Positions 34,096-44,152 of a stretch of DNA of 64,000 nt are shown here, one piece after another. This DNA is from CALGLS01 sp965222105. GTDB lineage: Bacteria > Bacteroidota > Bacteroidia > Chitinophagales > Saprospiraceae. Position 1 is the first letter of the stretch; every line of letters starts with the position of its first letter. The stretch spans positions 99,579 through 163,578 of the forward strand of contig CBDCTQ010000001.1 in assembly GCA_965222105.1 (NCBI GenBank), in the 5' to 3' direction. A program made the translations under genes and the position numbers. The notes under the pieces are model-generated. The model was given only the letters and a program-made list of their open reading frames with translations, searched no databases and was not told the DNA's origin.

Positions 34096-35668
34096 TCACA
34101 TAACAACAAACTTTCGACTTACAAACCGTCCTTCCTCCCACAACCGCAACACATACACCCCCGACGGTAAATCAGCTACCGTAATATTTGTGTTAGAAGC
34201 AAACATCTTCACCACACACCCATTCATATCCAAAATCTCCACTCGATCCCACACCATTCTCTCATCACTTAAGATGCGAAGCCGATCAGAAGTAGGGTTG
34301 GGAAATATTTTCAAACCAAGGTTGTTTCCTTTTGGCTTGCTCACATAATTAGGAAAGTTGGTGGGCGTGCAATTGTCCCAGTCGATACAGCCGTGTTGGT
34401 TGACTTTGATGAGGAGACCTTGGTCGGAAATGCTCGAAAAAAAAAGAATCGAAATAACCGGCCACTATAATACTACCACTAGGCAGTTCGACTACTGAAT
34501 GGAGATGTTGTCCTTGCGCAAATAATGAATCCGGAAAAGCCAAATCCAATCTCATCCATAAACTATCACCTAAAATCGTTTGACCATCTTGACCATTTGA
34601 TATTCGGTTCATCCATGCATAACCATGAGAAATTATTGTACTCGGAGGAGGAACTAACTCTCTATTCACTCCCACTCCCAGCCAATCTCCATCATTAAGC
34701 GGCATTAAATTATACAGTTGGTTGAGTTGCCCATCCACATCATCATAAGTCCTTTCCGTAATCAGGTTAAAATTGCTGTCTCTCACCACGAATTTGGTTT
34801 GACGCCATAAGGTAGAACCACCCTGAAACTCCCCCCGCGTGGTGGCATACACCCAATTACCCTCTGCTGTCCGATGCAGACCCCGACAGCCGCTGTCTTC
34901 AATGCTCCACTCGTCAAAAGGCGGATCGCTCTCCCAATACCACTTTTCATTGCCCAGACTGTCTACCGCAAAGATCTGAATCCGGTGGTGCCATTGCTGC
35001 CAGGGTACGCCTTGGTTGGGTCTTATATAGCCGCCTATTACGTACTCGTTGTCGTTGATTTTTAGCAGGTTGGTAGCATCGTCGTTGCGGGTGGATAGGC
35101 CGTAGGTCTTTTCCCAAAGTTTGTTCCCTTCTTTGTCGGTTTTTATTATAATTATATCACATTGCCCATTATTATTTGTCATTTGTTTTTTTCCTAATAT
35201 TAAAAGTCCGCTATCAGTTTCTAGTATACGATTATAAAATCCTTCTAAAGCAACAGGGTCGTCTAACAACTTATTCCATAATAGATTTCCTTCATCGTCA
35301 AACTTCATAATAAACCCATTTGGTCCTTGTAACAAATTACCTATGAATATAAATCCTGTTCCGTCATCTAATTTAGCCAACCCTCCCGGATAAGATCCCG
35401 GAGCATAGGCATATCCCATCGTGTCATAATAGCTTTTGAATGTTAGGATTTGCCCTAAAGTGTCTATCTTAGAAAAAAAGACACCTTGTTGATAAGGTGC
35501 GATGCTATCTCTTAAGTAACCGCAAATAACCAAATTGTTATCTTCTTCAACCATTGCATCGAATCGTACAGCGTTTGGATATCCAAAATTATACGCATTG
35601 ATAAACCCTTGCTGACAATAAACATCCAGCGCCAATAACATTAATATTATATAACTTGCATTCTTCAT
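34096..35668 (-). pseudogene. Secreted beta-propeller T9SS protein, frameshifted (paralogue 1)
   Basis: A 439-residue frame (35668-34349) has the signal peptide (YIILMLLALDVYC) and propeller repeats. It then derails at a run of nine A on the + strand near 34437-34446 into FFFEHFRPRS. Removing one base restores FSSISDQGLLIKVNQHGCIDWDN and joins the last 82 residues (34344-34096), which are the normal sorting domain. It may be a true frameshift, a phase-variable tract or a sequencing error. Confidence 0.8.
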
Positions 35669-35681
35669 GGCAGTAAAATTG

Positions 35682-35709
35682 CCCCTACTGACAAAATTGT
35701 CAGTAGGGG
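35682..35709 (-). terminator. Hairpin before propeller paralogue 1
   Basis: CCCCTACTGACAA (35682-35694) pairs with TTGTCAGTAGGGG (35697-35709), a 13-bp perfect stem. It sits between the stop of the 1595-residue gene and the ATG of paralogue 1, in the place of the hairpins at 31289 and 33521 but with different bases. The structure is therefore conserved, not just the sequence. Confidence 0.55.
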
Positions 35710-35718
35710 GTCTAAAAA

Positions 35719-38700
35719 TTATTTATTCAAGACTAATTTACCATATTGTAAGTCATTAGTCATAGTTCGCAATGTATAAAAATATATGCCAGATGGCAAT
35801 GCTTCTGTATTCCACTCAAACGATTGAATTCCTTCTAAAACGGATTTTGAAAACAGCAACCTGCCGTTTATATCTCGAACTTCAAGAGTTCCTTCTACCT
35901 CATCTGGAAGCTGCACCCTAAAGATAACAAAATCTTTGGCGGGATTGGGGGATGCTGTCACATACGCCTTGGAGGGTTCAACATTGCCATCACCCGGATC
36001 ACTGTTCTCACCTGCTCCTGGCTGAGAAAAGACATACTCCGGTGGATAATGGACGCCGTAGTATGTCAAAATCCTCTTTGCGAAAAACTCGGTTTGCCCC
36101 CCTGAATCATCATAGGTAGCCAGGGTTTCCAGCGTTTCGGTTTTTAAATTGTCCAGGTCTTCACCTGCTAGCAGGTTGGTTACTGTTCTGTATCGTTGCA
36201 GGTCTTGTGTTTGCTCCGATGACAATGTGTATTGGGTGGGAATGGCATCAAGTATATTCAAAGCGGTGGCGGCATCACCATCAGCCAGATACATATTTGA
36301 TAGCCAAAGTTCCGCGCCCACATTTTCCATATTCCTGATCCAGGTATATAACGTGTCCTTTTCAAAACCAATCGTATCATATAACTCATGCAGTACGACC
36401 ATATACGAGGCATGATTCATCTCCCGGCGGTATTGTGCCAGGGTGCGGGCTTTCTGCTCTGTTGGATTACTATCGTAATCTGCTTTTAACACCTGATAGG
36501 CTGCTTTGGTGGCATAGTAATCCGATTTCAAGGCATCCAATTCATCGTCGTCCTGGCAGGGTGGTTCGCAGAATTCTTCGGGACAGGTGTTTTCAATAAT
36601 GTTTTCTGAAACATTTTCAACACTGCCTGGTGGAGCAATACTTGGCTCATTATCAAAAAACCAATACCTGATTAAAGGATTCTCATTGTCATTGTAAATA
36701 CCACTCGGTGTCATAACATTTGCCGGATCAGAAAAAGTATTCCCCGCAGCCATGTTCTCGTCTAATATGCCCTGTGTCAATCGAATAAGCCCATCCTCAG
36801 CCACATCAATGTCGAAGCCTTGCACATTGTGGTTGGTATTGCACAGGTAGGTGAGGCCTTGTGGTTCAATAGGATCATTATTCCCATTAGTCCCCATAGC
36901 CAGGTTCCCGGTGGTCAGGCCATAGAAGCCATTACTTCGTATGATGTTTTCATCCGACTCCATGAGGGAGTTGCATTCGATGCCTACGGTCTCATAATCC
37001 GTCTCCCCGGTGAGGTTGCCAAAACTATTTTCCTGGCAGGTGAAGCCGTTAATCTCCCCTTCGAAGACGATGCCGCACTGATCGGTTATATCATCTACGG
37101 GCAGCGTGCCCAGTCTGAAAGTATTGAACAGTATCGTTGACCCGGAAATGCTGTTATTCCGAATGCCTACAAAACAACCGTCAAACTCACTTGACCGAAC
37201 GATAAACGGCTTGGCGGGTTTGGTCGTGTTGTGTGCCCGCCATGCCGCTATGCCATAGCCCAGCCGGTTGAACTGTGAGGGGAGCAGTTCTCCCACACAA
37301 CCATTAGATGTAGCGATTCCATCGCAATAATCATCAACCCTGAAGGAGGCATCAGTGGTCCAGATACCAACGCCGTAATCGAGTTCATCGTCGGCATCGC
37401 TCAGGGTCATGCTATTGGTAAACTGGCAGCCAAGAATGCGTACCCAATATACATCCCAAAGTCGGATGAAGTTGAAGAAGGACGATTCCATATGATAGTT
37501 GTCATCCACCGTAAACTCGCAGCCGTATATACGGGCTTTATAATTGAGTGTATTGGTATACCTGTTGATGACCACTCCCTGGGTATTGTTTCGAAACTTC
37601 ATTTTGGTACAGTATATGATGCCGCCACTTTGGCTCAAGGGCCAGCTTTTGGGGCCTGCATTGATGGCTATTCGGGCGTTGTGAATTTCTGCACCCTCCA
37701 TCCCGTCGAAACGCCCCTGATGGGTTTCAGTTTGTGGAGCGAAAGATTGGCCGAGTACCTGTACGCCTTGCCAGGTTTGACCCTGGAAGTCGGTGAGAGT
37801 GCCCTCCAAAATCAAATTTCCTCCTGGGAAGTTACCATCACCTGCTTCGATAATAAGTCTGGAATCCTTTCCGCAGAACATGACGGTGACGTCTGAATCG
37901 ACGGTGAGGGAGGCGCCGGGTTCTATGATCAGATTGCCGGCTATGACAACTACTGGATCACCGTTGGGACCACCCGCTTGCCAGGTTTCGGGTGGACCTG
38001 ATGTTACGGTATAATCACCTTGATGGTCGATGTCGTACAGTTCAACAGTTTGGCTGGAACTTAGTTGAAGGCCACCTGGAGCGGTGATGGTATGGATGAT
38101 GGTATTGGGGCCGCCTTCATTGAAGGGAGCCGAGTTGATGTCCCCAGTAATGCTGCATTCATTACCTGCATAATTCATCCCGTTGACCGTCCAGGAGTGA
38201 GTCCATTCGGGGTTGTCCTCCAGGCAGTTGAACTCGATGCTGCTGGTGCAATCGGTTTGTCCGCCGGTGAAGTCGGCGTCGCTGGGGCAGAAGTTTACAG
38301 TCACCATTTGCTGTGTTGTTTCTGTAACACCGTTGATGGACATGGTATGGGTTATCGTATGAACGCCATAACTGAGGGTAAGGGTAGGGTCGGCTAGGCT
38401 GGTATTGAGTACGCCGTCTATGTCTGACTCCCAGGTGTGGATTAATCCTGGAATATGGAAAACATTTGAAATCACCACAGATTGGGTACACCCTGTTTGG
38501 TTTGCGATAAAATCAGCACAAGGAAGGACGGTAACCTCTGTTTCCTGTGTAGCATAGGCACAGTTTCCGTTCGCGGTATATTCAATTTCATATTGAACTG
38601 TGTTGAAACCATATTGTAGTTGATCTGTAATTAAAACAGCCACATTGTCTGATTGAACAATCCCATTTATTGTCCAGGTGTGTGTAAGCTCGGAAATACT

Positions 38701-40506
38701 TGAATTTCCTGTCAAAGTAACTTCCGTAGAAGTACAATCATTTTGGGTCGCTGAAAATGAAGCATCGGTTGCACTGATGGCCGGCGGCCCGTAAGAAATA
38801 CAAAGCTGGGGAGCTTCATCTACATCGCCGTCATACGAAGATGCTTGTCGTTGACCTGACGTTCCATTAATAGCCTGAGTGATTATAATAGAGAAAACAT
38901 CAGTTGATTCAAAATGTCCTTGATCATTACATAAAATACTATTTATAATGGGAGCAATGTCCACCTCTATTATTTCGTTGTTGTTATCCCAGGTGCCATC
39001 AATCGTCCAGGTTATTGGATCGGTAACTAAATTCGGATCTTGTAGTCTGTTTGAAATATTGAATGCAGTATTAGAATAGGGTGTGGGGGGCAATTGATTT
39101 TGGTTATCTGTCAGTTCTCCAAAAATATTCACCGATATGGTGTTGTCGCCTTGATTATACCCCGGGTTGGAAGCCACGAAACGCAGATAAGCTGATGTAA
39201 CCTGTGGAGGGATATTATTCGGAGGGTCAAAATCCGGGATACCGCATGAGAATTGTAACCCAACCAAATTTTCACCTATATTCAAACGGTTAAATTCGGG
39301 ATCGGGATCATTTTCATCAATAATTATGAACATGTTCCCAGAATCATCCTCTTCTGCGTCAAAGGTGGCCCCGTCTAATGTAGCACAATAGCTATATTCG
39401 CTGATATAACTATCAAGTACAAAATCGTCCCAATATATCTTTGCGGATACTTCACAAGGTTCTGATCGCAATCTTTCTATTTCTTCCTTGCCCATATAAA
39501 GTTTTTGAACATTCAAAAAGTGCACCCCATCATCATCATCGTCGTTAGGGTCTTGAGTGTTCACATTGTAGGCTTCTAGTGTTTCAGTATTGGTTGAATT
39601 GCTTAGGTTTACTACTAATCGTCCTCCCTGATCATCGGTCCCACCGATTACATGTTTTCCTTCTTTGAAAGAAACGTCTAAAGTAAGCCATTCGCCAAGT
39701 TGAAATAAAGCACCGCTACCCGATAAACCAATTATTCCAGAAGCCGTACTCTTCCTCCAGTTTTCTATCCATTTAATTTCTCCATTCACTTCTAAGCGTC
39801 TATCGCCCTTGATTACCAATGTGTATGTGTTATCACCCGCAACTTTGATCAATTTGACTGTGATACGCATTCCGGGCATGGTCTCGCTTGGATCTCTATA
39901 GTTGAAAAATTCAGCGATTGTAAAAAAGTCATATTCCGTATTTGTATCGTTCAAAATACAACTAAAGTCGTCATGTAATAACATCCGGGTTGTGTAATGG
40001 AATTCTTTTAACCCATCTACATACATATCTCCATGATACCTGTACTCTTCCTCGTGATAAATATTTGCCTGTACCCTGCCTTTCTCCTCATCCTCATTAA
40101 AGTCTGTAATTTCAAATAACATTACTTTATTACCGCTAGTCTCCTGTACAATGGATGCTTTCATAGCATCTGGATCAGTTCCTTCAACCATTTCGTACAT
40201 AATATAGTACTCACCTATATTGACTTCATAATTGGGCAATTGGCAATCCCAATCATTGGGTGGCGAATAGGTATTATCAATTCCTATAACATTATCTCTA
40301 TTTAAATCATCTTCTACAATCTGCACAGATTCTTCATATCCATTGTTAAATAAAATAATCTGTGCTTGGAAAACAACGGGGAATATCAGTAATAGCAGGA
40401 AATAGCCCCATTTACATATTAAAGGGGGGGGGTAATGTGTTTTTACAAATGGCTTCTCGCGAGGAGTGCTGTCAAAAAAAGCTCGGAATTTGAGATAAGA
40501 GTTCAT
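35719..40506 (-). CDS. Large secreted T9SS protein with beta-helix-like region
   Basis: A 1595-residue protein. An N-terminal extension precedes the signal segment (WGYFLLLLIFPVVFQAQ, about 33-49). Then come a sandwich-like domain (about 50-400), a DNRLRE-like segment (about 430-580, VTSAYLRFVASNPG) and Ig/PKD-like repeats ending in Cys-rich turns (about 590-850). A right-handed beta-helix-like region follows (about 860-1300, NLIIEPGASLTV, IYGCEFTV, FIVRSSEFDGCF). After a helical spacer (about 1370-1500) the type A sorting domain (about 1515-1595, SPNPAKDFVIF...) ends the protein. It heads a run of three propeller genes and is probably a cell-surface or released adhesin or carbohydrate-active protein. 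Confidence 0.88.
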   Translation of the reverse strand: MNSYLKFRAFFDSTPREKPFVKTHYPPPLICKWGYFLLLLIFPVVFQAQIILFNNGYEESVQIVEDDLNRDNVIGIDNTYSPPNDWDCQLPNYEVNIGEYYIMYEMVEGTDPDAMKASIVQETSGNKVMLFEITDFNEDEEKGRVQANIYHEEEYRYHGDMYVDGLKEFHYTTRMLLHDDFSCILNDTNTEYDFFTIAEFFNYRDPSETMPGMRITVKLIKVAGDNTYTLVIKGDRRLEVNGEIKWIENWRKSTASGIIGLSGSGALFQLGEWLTLDVSFKEGKHVIGGTDDQGGRLVVNLSNSTNTETLEAYNVNTQDPNDDDDDGVHFLNVQKLYMGKEEIERLRSEPCEVSAKIYWDDFVLDSYISEYSYCATLDGATFDAEEDDSGNMFIIIDENDPDPEFNRLNIGENLVGLQFSCGIPDFDPPNNIPPQVTSAYLRFVASNPGYNQGDNTISVNIFGELTDNQNQLPPTPYSNTAFNISNRLQDPNLVTDPITWTIDGTWDNNNEIIEVDIAPIINSILCNDQGHFESTDVFSIIITQAINGTSGQRQASSYDGDVDEAPQLCISYGPPAISATDASFSATQNDCTSTEVTLTGNSSISELTHTWTINGIVQSDNVAVLITDQLQYGFNTVQYEIEYTANGNCAYATQETEVTVLPCADFIANQTGCTQSVVISNVFHIPGLIHTWESDIDGVLNTSLADPTLTLSYGVHTITHTMSINGVTETTQQMVTVNFCPSDADFTGGQTDCTSSIEFNCLEDNPEWTHSWTVNGMNYAGNECSITGDINSAPFNEGGPNTIIHTITAPGGLQLSSSQTVELYDIDHQGDYTVTSGPPETWQAGGPNGDPVVVIAGNLIIEPGASLTVDSDVTVMFCGKDSRLIIEAGDGNFPGGNLILEGTLTDFQGQTWQGVQVLGQSFAPQTETHQGRFDGMEGAEIHNARIAINAGPKSWPLSQSGGIIYCTKMKFRNNTQGVVINRYTNTLNYKARIYGCEFTVDDNYHMESSFFNFIRLWDVYWVRILGCQFTNSMTLSDADDELDYGVGIWTTDASFRVDDYCDGIATSNGCVGELLPSQFNRLGYGIAAWRAHNTTKPAKPFIVRSSEFDGCFVGIRNNSISGSTILFNTFRLGTLPVDDITDQCGIVFEGEINGFTCQENSFGNLTGETDYETVGIECNSLMESDENIIRSNGFYGLTTGNLAMGTNGNNDPIEPQGLTYLCNTNHNVQGFDIDVAEDGLIRLTQGILDENMAAGNTFSDPANVMTPSGIYNDNENPLIRYWFFDNEPSIAPPGSVENVSENIIENTCPEEFCEPPCQDDDELDALKSDYYATKAAYQVLKADYDSNPTEQKARTLAQYRREMNHASYMVVLHELYDTIGFEKDTLYTWIRNMENVGAELWLSNMYLADGDAATALNILDAIPTQYTLSSEQTQDLQRYRTVTNLLAGEDLDNLKTETLETLATYDDSGGQTEFFAKRILTYYGVHYPPEYVFSQPGAGENSDPGDGNVEPSKAYVTASPNPAKDFVIFRVQLPDEVEGTLEVRDINGRLLFSKSVLEGIQSFEWNTEALPSGIYFYTLRTMTNDLQYGKLVLNK

Positions 40507-41110
40507 AATAAATGAGTTTTTTGTGGAAGTCCACCACTACTCACAACCGGCACAACAATGCCATTCCGGCTATGAGCATAACACGGCCCTTGCCCTGTCG
40601 GTGGACGGGCTTCCGGTTAAGAAATACTTTACAGGGTGACCATTCGGGTGATTAAAATAACCACAACAGTCACGCTGATCGGTGGAAGAAAAAATGTCAG
40701 TCAGGGTCAGTTATTATCCGGAAGAGGTGGTGTAGTTTTAGTTGTTCATGGCACCGGTTCCGGGGAGTTCAACGTTGAACACACATCAAAGATAATATTA
40801 ATTTGTCATATATCATAATATTATAGAAAAAAATTTACTCGTCTATCTACAAATCTTACATGCCAGACCGTTTGCCATTTGCTTTGTTTGTCAAAAACCT
40901 TTACCTTGTGTCAAATTAGTTTTCATAGCTTAATCCTGCCTGGTAACACAGGCAAATTGTAAAAGCCCGGTTCTCCGCCGGGCTTCTGCATTCTGCCACT
41001 CAACTTTGTCCCAAATCAAAAACCCGTTTCCAATTCTCCCACCACCACACTATCTTGCCGGTGATTGAAAGGCAATCCGTTTATAGCGGAGACATTTTGA
41101 AACGTTATCC
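40507..41110. other. Intergenic region between divergent genes
   Basis: No convincing gene. It contains the promoter region of the large T9SS gene, an AT-rich stretch near 40790-40850, and a hairpin AAGCCCGG-TTCTCCG-CCGGGCTT at 40963-40985, which could end transcripts from either side. Open frames of about 60 codons here lack conserved features. Confidence 0.5.
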
Positions 41111-41149
41111 AAAGGCCATCGCGGACAAGCTCCCCGATGGCCTTTTTTC
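41111..41149 (+). terminator. Rho-independent terminator, + strand
   Basis: AAGGCCATCG pairs with CGATGGCCTT around a 13-base loop and is followed by TTTTTT. The next upstream coding gene on this strand is far away and points the other way, so this may end a small RNA or an untranslated leader. It lies just before the ATG at 41162. Confidence 0.65.
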
Positions 41150-41161
41150 TTGAAGCACACT

Positions 41162-41548
41162 ATGAAACACTTACTCATTGCCCACTTTTTAATAGCCGCT
41201 CTCATCCTCCCCGCCCAGGAGCCACTCATCTACTTCGACAAAACCAGATGTCAAAAGCAAACAGAAATCCACCTGGAACATGATGGAAAGTTTCCACATT
41301 CATTGGATGTAAGTAAACTTGTTCCTACCAACCTCCCAGTCTCTGCAATGACTCTTTGGGAAAAAACAGATGCGCACTTTGAAAAAAAGAAACTCGTTTT
41401 CGGCAACGAAAAAAGGATTCTTTTTGCGAAAACAGGGTTCTATATCCTCGTTGTTTTTGACCCTATCAATGCGCAGCTTATAGAAATATCCATCGGAGAA
41501 AAGGAAGTAAATATCATCCATTACATTAACTGCGTTCTGCATTATTGA
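41162..41548 (+). CDS. Small secreted hypothetical protein
   Basis: I take the ATG at 41162. The product is 128 residues with a signal peptide (KHLLIAHFLIAALILPAQ), then a beta-rich mature part (IYFDKTRCQKQTEIHLEHDG, TGFYILVVFDPINAQLIEIS). It begins directly after a terminator hairpin. Family unknown. It may belong with the small lipoprotein genes downstream. Confidence 0.65.
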   Translation: MKHLLIAHFLIAALILPAQEPLIYFDKTRCQKQTEIHLEHDGKFPHSLDVSKLVPTNLPVSAMTLWEKTDAHFEKKKLVFGNEKRILFAKTGFYILVVFDPINAQLIEISIGEKEVNIIHYINCVLHY

Positions 41549-41765
41549 CTTCTCCTTCCAAAAATTCCACCAACCTCATTTCCATTCATAAACCCAAACA
41601 CGGCCAGCCACCATTCACTTGACTCCCACATCTAGTGCCCCTACTTTTATCCCAATAGTCACCTATGCCCAACGCCCCAAACTCCACTCTTCGCACTCCC
41701 TGTTCCATTCTCCGAATGGCTCAGGGAGCTTGCCTTTTCACAACTCCTCACCAAATCATAATCCC

Positions 41766-42422
41766 ATGAAAACAAAAACCTCCATAACCCTCATCCTGGT
41801 TATTCTACTCACTGCCTTTTTGATTTTTGAAGCCTGTCAAAAAGAAACCTTGATTCCAGTCCCTCCAAAAATCAAGCAACTAAAATCCAGAGACAACTCC
41901 AATGAAGAAAACAATTTTATCATCCCTTTACGCGAAGTAAAAGAAAACCGCGTAGCCAATTTTGTTGCTAACCTCAAAGCCAATGAAATAAGTGTCCAAA
42001 ACGCTAAAGACTACCTCCAAAAGTTCGGTAGCATCGAAGCCCGCCAACAACTCTCCAAACAACTCTCCATAGACCCCCTCAGCCTTTTAGTCCACCTCGA
42101 ACTAGCCGACCTCCAACAACTCGGCCTCTCCGAAATCGACGCCCAAATGCTCCACTTCAGCCAATGGAACCACCAAAACCCCTTCACCAGAGAAGTGATG
42201 AACCGAAACACCCTCGCCCACGCCAACCCCGAAAAACTAATGATGGAGCTGGACGGATGGGCTGCCGGAAGCACCAATCGACTGGTACAAGATTACCGTA
42301 TCGGTTTCCCTGAAATAGAAACCTGGATAAAGGCAGCCCAACAAGCGGGGACTTCCGCCATCGAATACCAAATCGAAAAACCAGACCAAGTGGAGGTCAA
42401 AGTGGTCAGCACTGAACTCTAA
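41766..42422 (+). CDS. Lipoprotein, hypothetical
   Basis: The ATG at 41766 gives a 218-residue product with a lipoprotein signal (ITLILVILLTAFLIFEAC, Cys near residue 23). The rest is mostly helical, rich in Gln and Leu (AKDYLQKFGSIEARQQLSKQL, WAAGSTNRLVQDYRIGF). It is the first of three closely spaced + strand genes (to 43025), probably an operon. The role is unknown and a cell-envelope location is inferred. Confidence 0.75.
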   Translation: MKTKTSITLILVILLTAFLIFEACQKETLIPVPPKIKQLKSRDNSNEENNFIIPLREVKENRVANFVANLKANEISVQNAKDYLQKFGSIEARQQLSKQLSIDPLSLLVHLELADLQQLGLSEIDAQMLHFSQWNHQNPFTREVMNRNTLAHANPEKLMMELDGWAAGSTNRLVQDYRIGFPEIETWIKAAQQAGTSAIEYQIEKPDQVEVKVVSTEL

Positions 42423-42440
42423 CCCTAAAACCATAAAGCC

Positions 42441-42836
42441 ATGACAGCTCCCCTTAAAATCATCTTCGTCCTCATCGCATTCTTGATGGCCACCATCTTC
42501 ACCAACTGCACAAAGGAAGACTGCCCTCTTCCACAAAATATCGACAACAACAATACCGCACAAAGCCTATCCATGCCCGCCCACTGGAAAAACTACATCG
42601 AAAGAATCGCCACCACCCAGGACTTCGACTACCTCGAAATCTACGATCCCACCGGCAAACTGCTATACCACTGGCACATCAGCGAACTGCGCTTCGACCT
42701 CAACGCACCACAAGCCGTCGTCCTGATTTCAAAGTACAACAGCACCGCCATCCTATATGACGACATCCTCAGCATCACTCGCGTGACGGACAAAACCGTT
42801 TCGGAACAGTTGATGACTAAGGCGGAGGCGTATTAA
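42441..42836 (+). CDS. Small lipoprotein, hypothetical
   Basis: A 131-residue protein with a lipobox (IAFLMATIFTNC, Cys near residue 23), then a short linker and an alpha-beta domain (YLEIYDPTGKLLYHWHISELRFDL, AVVLISKYNSTAILYDD). It starts 18 bases after the previous lipoprotein gene, so the two are likely co-transcribed. No family recognised. Confidence 0.7.
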   Translation: MTAPLKIIFVLIAFLMATIFTNCTKEDCPLPQNIDNNNTAQSLSMPAHWKNYIERIATTQDFDYLEIYDPTGKLLYHWHISELRFDLNAPQAVVLISKYNSTAILYDDILSITRVTDKTVSEQLMTKAEAY

Positions 42837-42857
42837 AATAACGACTCGTCGTTTAAA

Positions 42858-43025
42858 ATGCCTCCCCAAAGTCTCAACGACTACACCACCCAATGGGTCG
42901 ACCGCATCATACAAAAATCCTACCGCCTCTCCGGCAACGCCGACATCGCCCAGCTCCGTTACTTTAACCGCCTCAAACAATTTTTGGAGCGGGAAAAGCG
43001 GAGTATTGGGGAGATGTTGGGGTAG
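42858..43025 (+). CDS. Small hypothetical protein ending the lipoprotein operon
   Basis: A 55-residue frame from the ATG at 42858, starting MPPQSLNDYTTQWVDRIIQ. It is basic and helical (LRYFNRLKQFLEREKRS). It lies 21 bases after the preceding stop in the same orientation, with codon use like its neighbours, which supports a real small gene. Function unknown. Confidence 0.55.
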   Translation: MPPQSLNDYTTQWVDRIIQKSYRLSGNADIAQLRYFNRLKQFLEREKRSIGEMLG

Positions 43026-43054
43026 GAGGAGGAGGGGAATCATTCACATTTTCC

Positions 43055-44152
43055 TTACGCTAATAATTCTATGGCTTGGTACCAATAAAAAAAAGAAGAT
43101 TTATCAGGTTGGCGTTTCAAGCGATTCAAAAAATTCCAATTCGGATGTTCTATGTAAAGCCCTTTAACATCCTGCCCCTCAAAATATTTGAGGGCAGACA
43201 TATCTTTTACCATTAGTTTGGCGGATAGATAGGCTATCCTTGCGGCTGCAGGAATTGCATCATCTATCCGAAATCTGCCTGACATCAAAAACCCAGTACC
43301 AAAGGCTTTTATACCTCTTTGCAGTTGGGCATATTTAAGCTTTTGTTCTTCAGTACCATTTCCACGTATTGCAATAATAATGCAGGTATCAATTGTATCC
43401 TGAAGAACTTTTTCCGGCGTTAATTCTATATCAGGAACAGCATTTTTACGATACTCAATCTCCTGTTTTGCGAAAGCATAATAACTTTCTGCAACTACTT
43501 CCATGCTGTTAATTCGTTCAAACAAATGACTAAGGTCGAATAACTGCTTGCAGATTTCCTTGGAAAAGGATTGGTTATCTTTTCCTTTGAAATATGGAAT
43601 TCCAACGGTGTTTGGCGCAAACGCAGTCAGCTTGTCACCGGTAATCGAATCAATCGACGGGATGGTGACCAGGATCTCATCTTCGGTTTCAATCCATTTG
43701 GTTTTTATCGGCTTTTCTATCAATTCCGGATAAATGGCTTTTCTAATCAAAACATCTAATAGCACGGTGCCTGATCCCTGCTTATTGGTTTTAAAAGAAA
43801 ACCTGTAATGAGCTTTTGGCACCCCTGGTTGATAGCTACGGTGCTCATCAAGTTTAACACTGGTGAAATGAGAAGTATCAATAACGCTCTCAATAATTTG
43901 CTCTAGCTTTTTTCGGCTTATGTTGCTTACAATATCAATGTCAATAGAAAAGCGGTTTCCTTCTTCTAACAACAAGAGTAAACTTGTCCCTCCTTTAAAG
44001 ACGAATTCAAGTCCATTTGATTTTAATCTTTCCAGTAAATGGAGGGCATAGATCATTTTTTCTAAAATGATCTTGTCTATCCGTCTGTGGTCTTTCTGCT
44101 TTTTAAATTCATCCAGCCATTCCTCCGTAAAGCAGTGCTTCTTAATCATCAA
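43055..44152 (-). CDS. abiEii: AbiEii-type nucleotidyltransferase toxin
   Basis: A 365-residue protein of the AbiEii/AbiGii family. The nucleotidyltransferase motif is in FKGGTSLLLLLEEGNRFSIDIDIV (about 49-72): GGTSL, then the two metal-binding Asp residues in DID. A later SITGDKLTAFAP (about 175-186) carries the conserved Lys. AbiEii toxins act as bacteriostatic tRNA-modifying nucleotidyltransferases in abortive phage defence. The gene overlaps its antitoxin gene by 11 bases. Confidence 0.9.
   Translation of the reverse strand: MMIKKHCFTEEWLDEFKKQKDHRRIDKIILEKMIYALHLLERLKSNGLEFVFKGGTSLLLLLEEGNRFSIDIDIVSNISRKKLEQIIESVIDTSHFTSVKLDEHRSYQPGVPKAHYRFSFKTNKQGSGTVLLDVLIRKAIYPELIEKPIKTKWIETEDEILVTIPSIDSITGDKLTAFAPNTVGIPYFKGKDNQSFSKEICKQLFDLSHLFERINSMEVVAESYYAFAKQEIEYRKNAVPDIELTPEKVLQDTIDTCIIIAIRGNGTEEQKLKYAQLQRGIKAFGTGFLMSGRFRIDDAIPAAARIAYLSAKLMVKDMSALKYFEGQDVKGLYIEHPNWNFLNRLKRQPDKSSFFYWYQAIELLA

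Noticed and set aside
36149..38397. Plus-strand frames inside the 1595-residue gene
   Set aside because: They are antisense shadows of a long, well-supported minus-strand gene with signal peptide and sorting domain.
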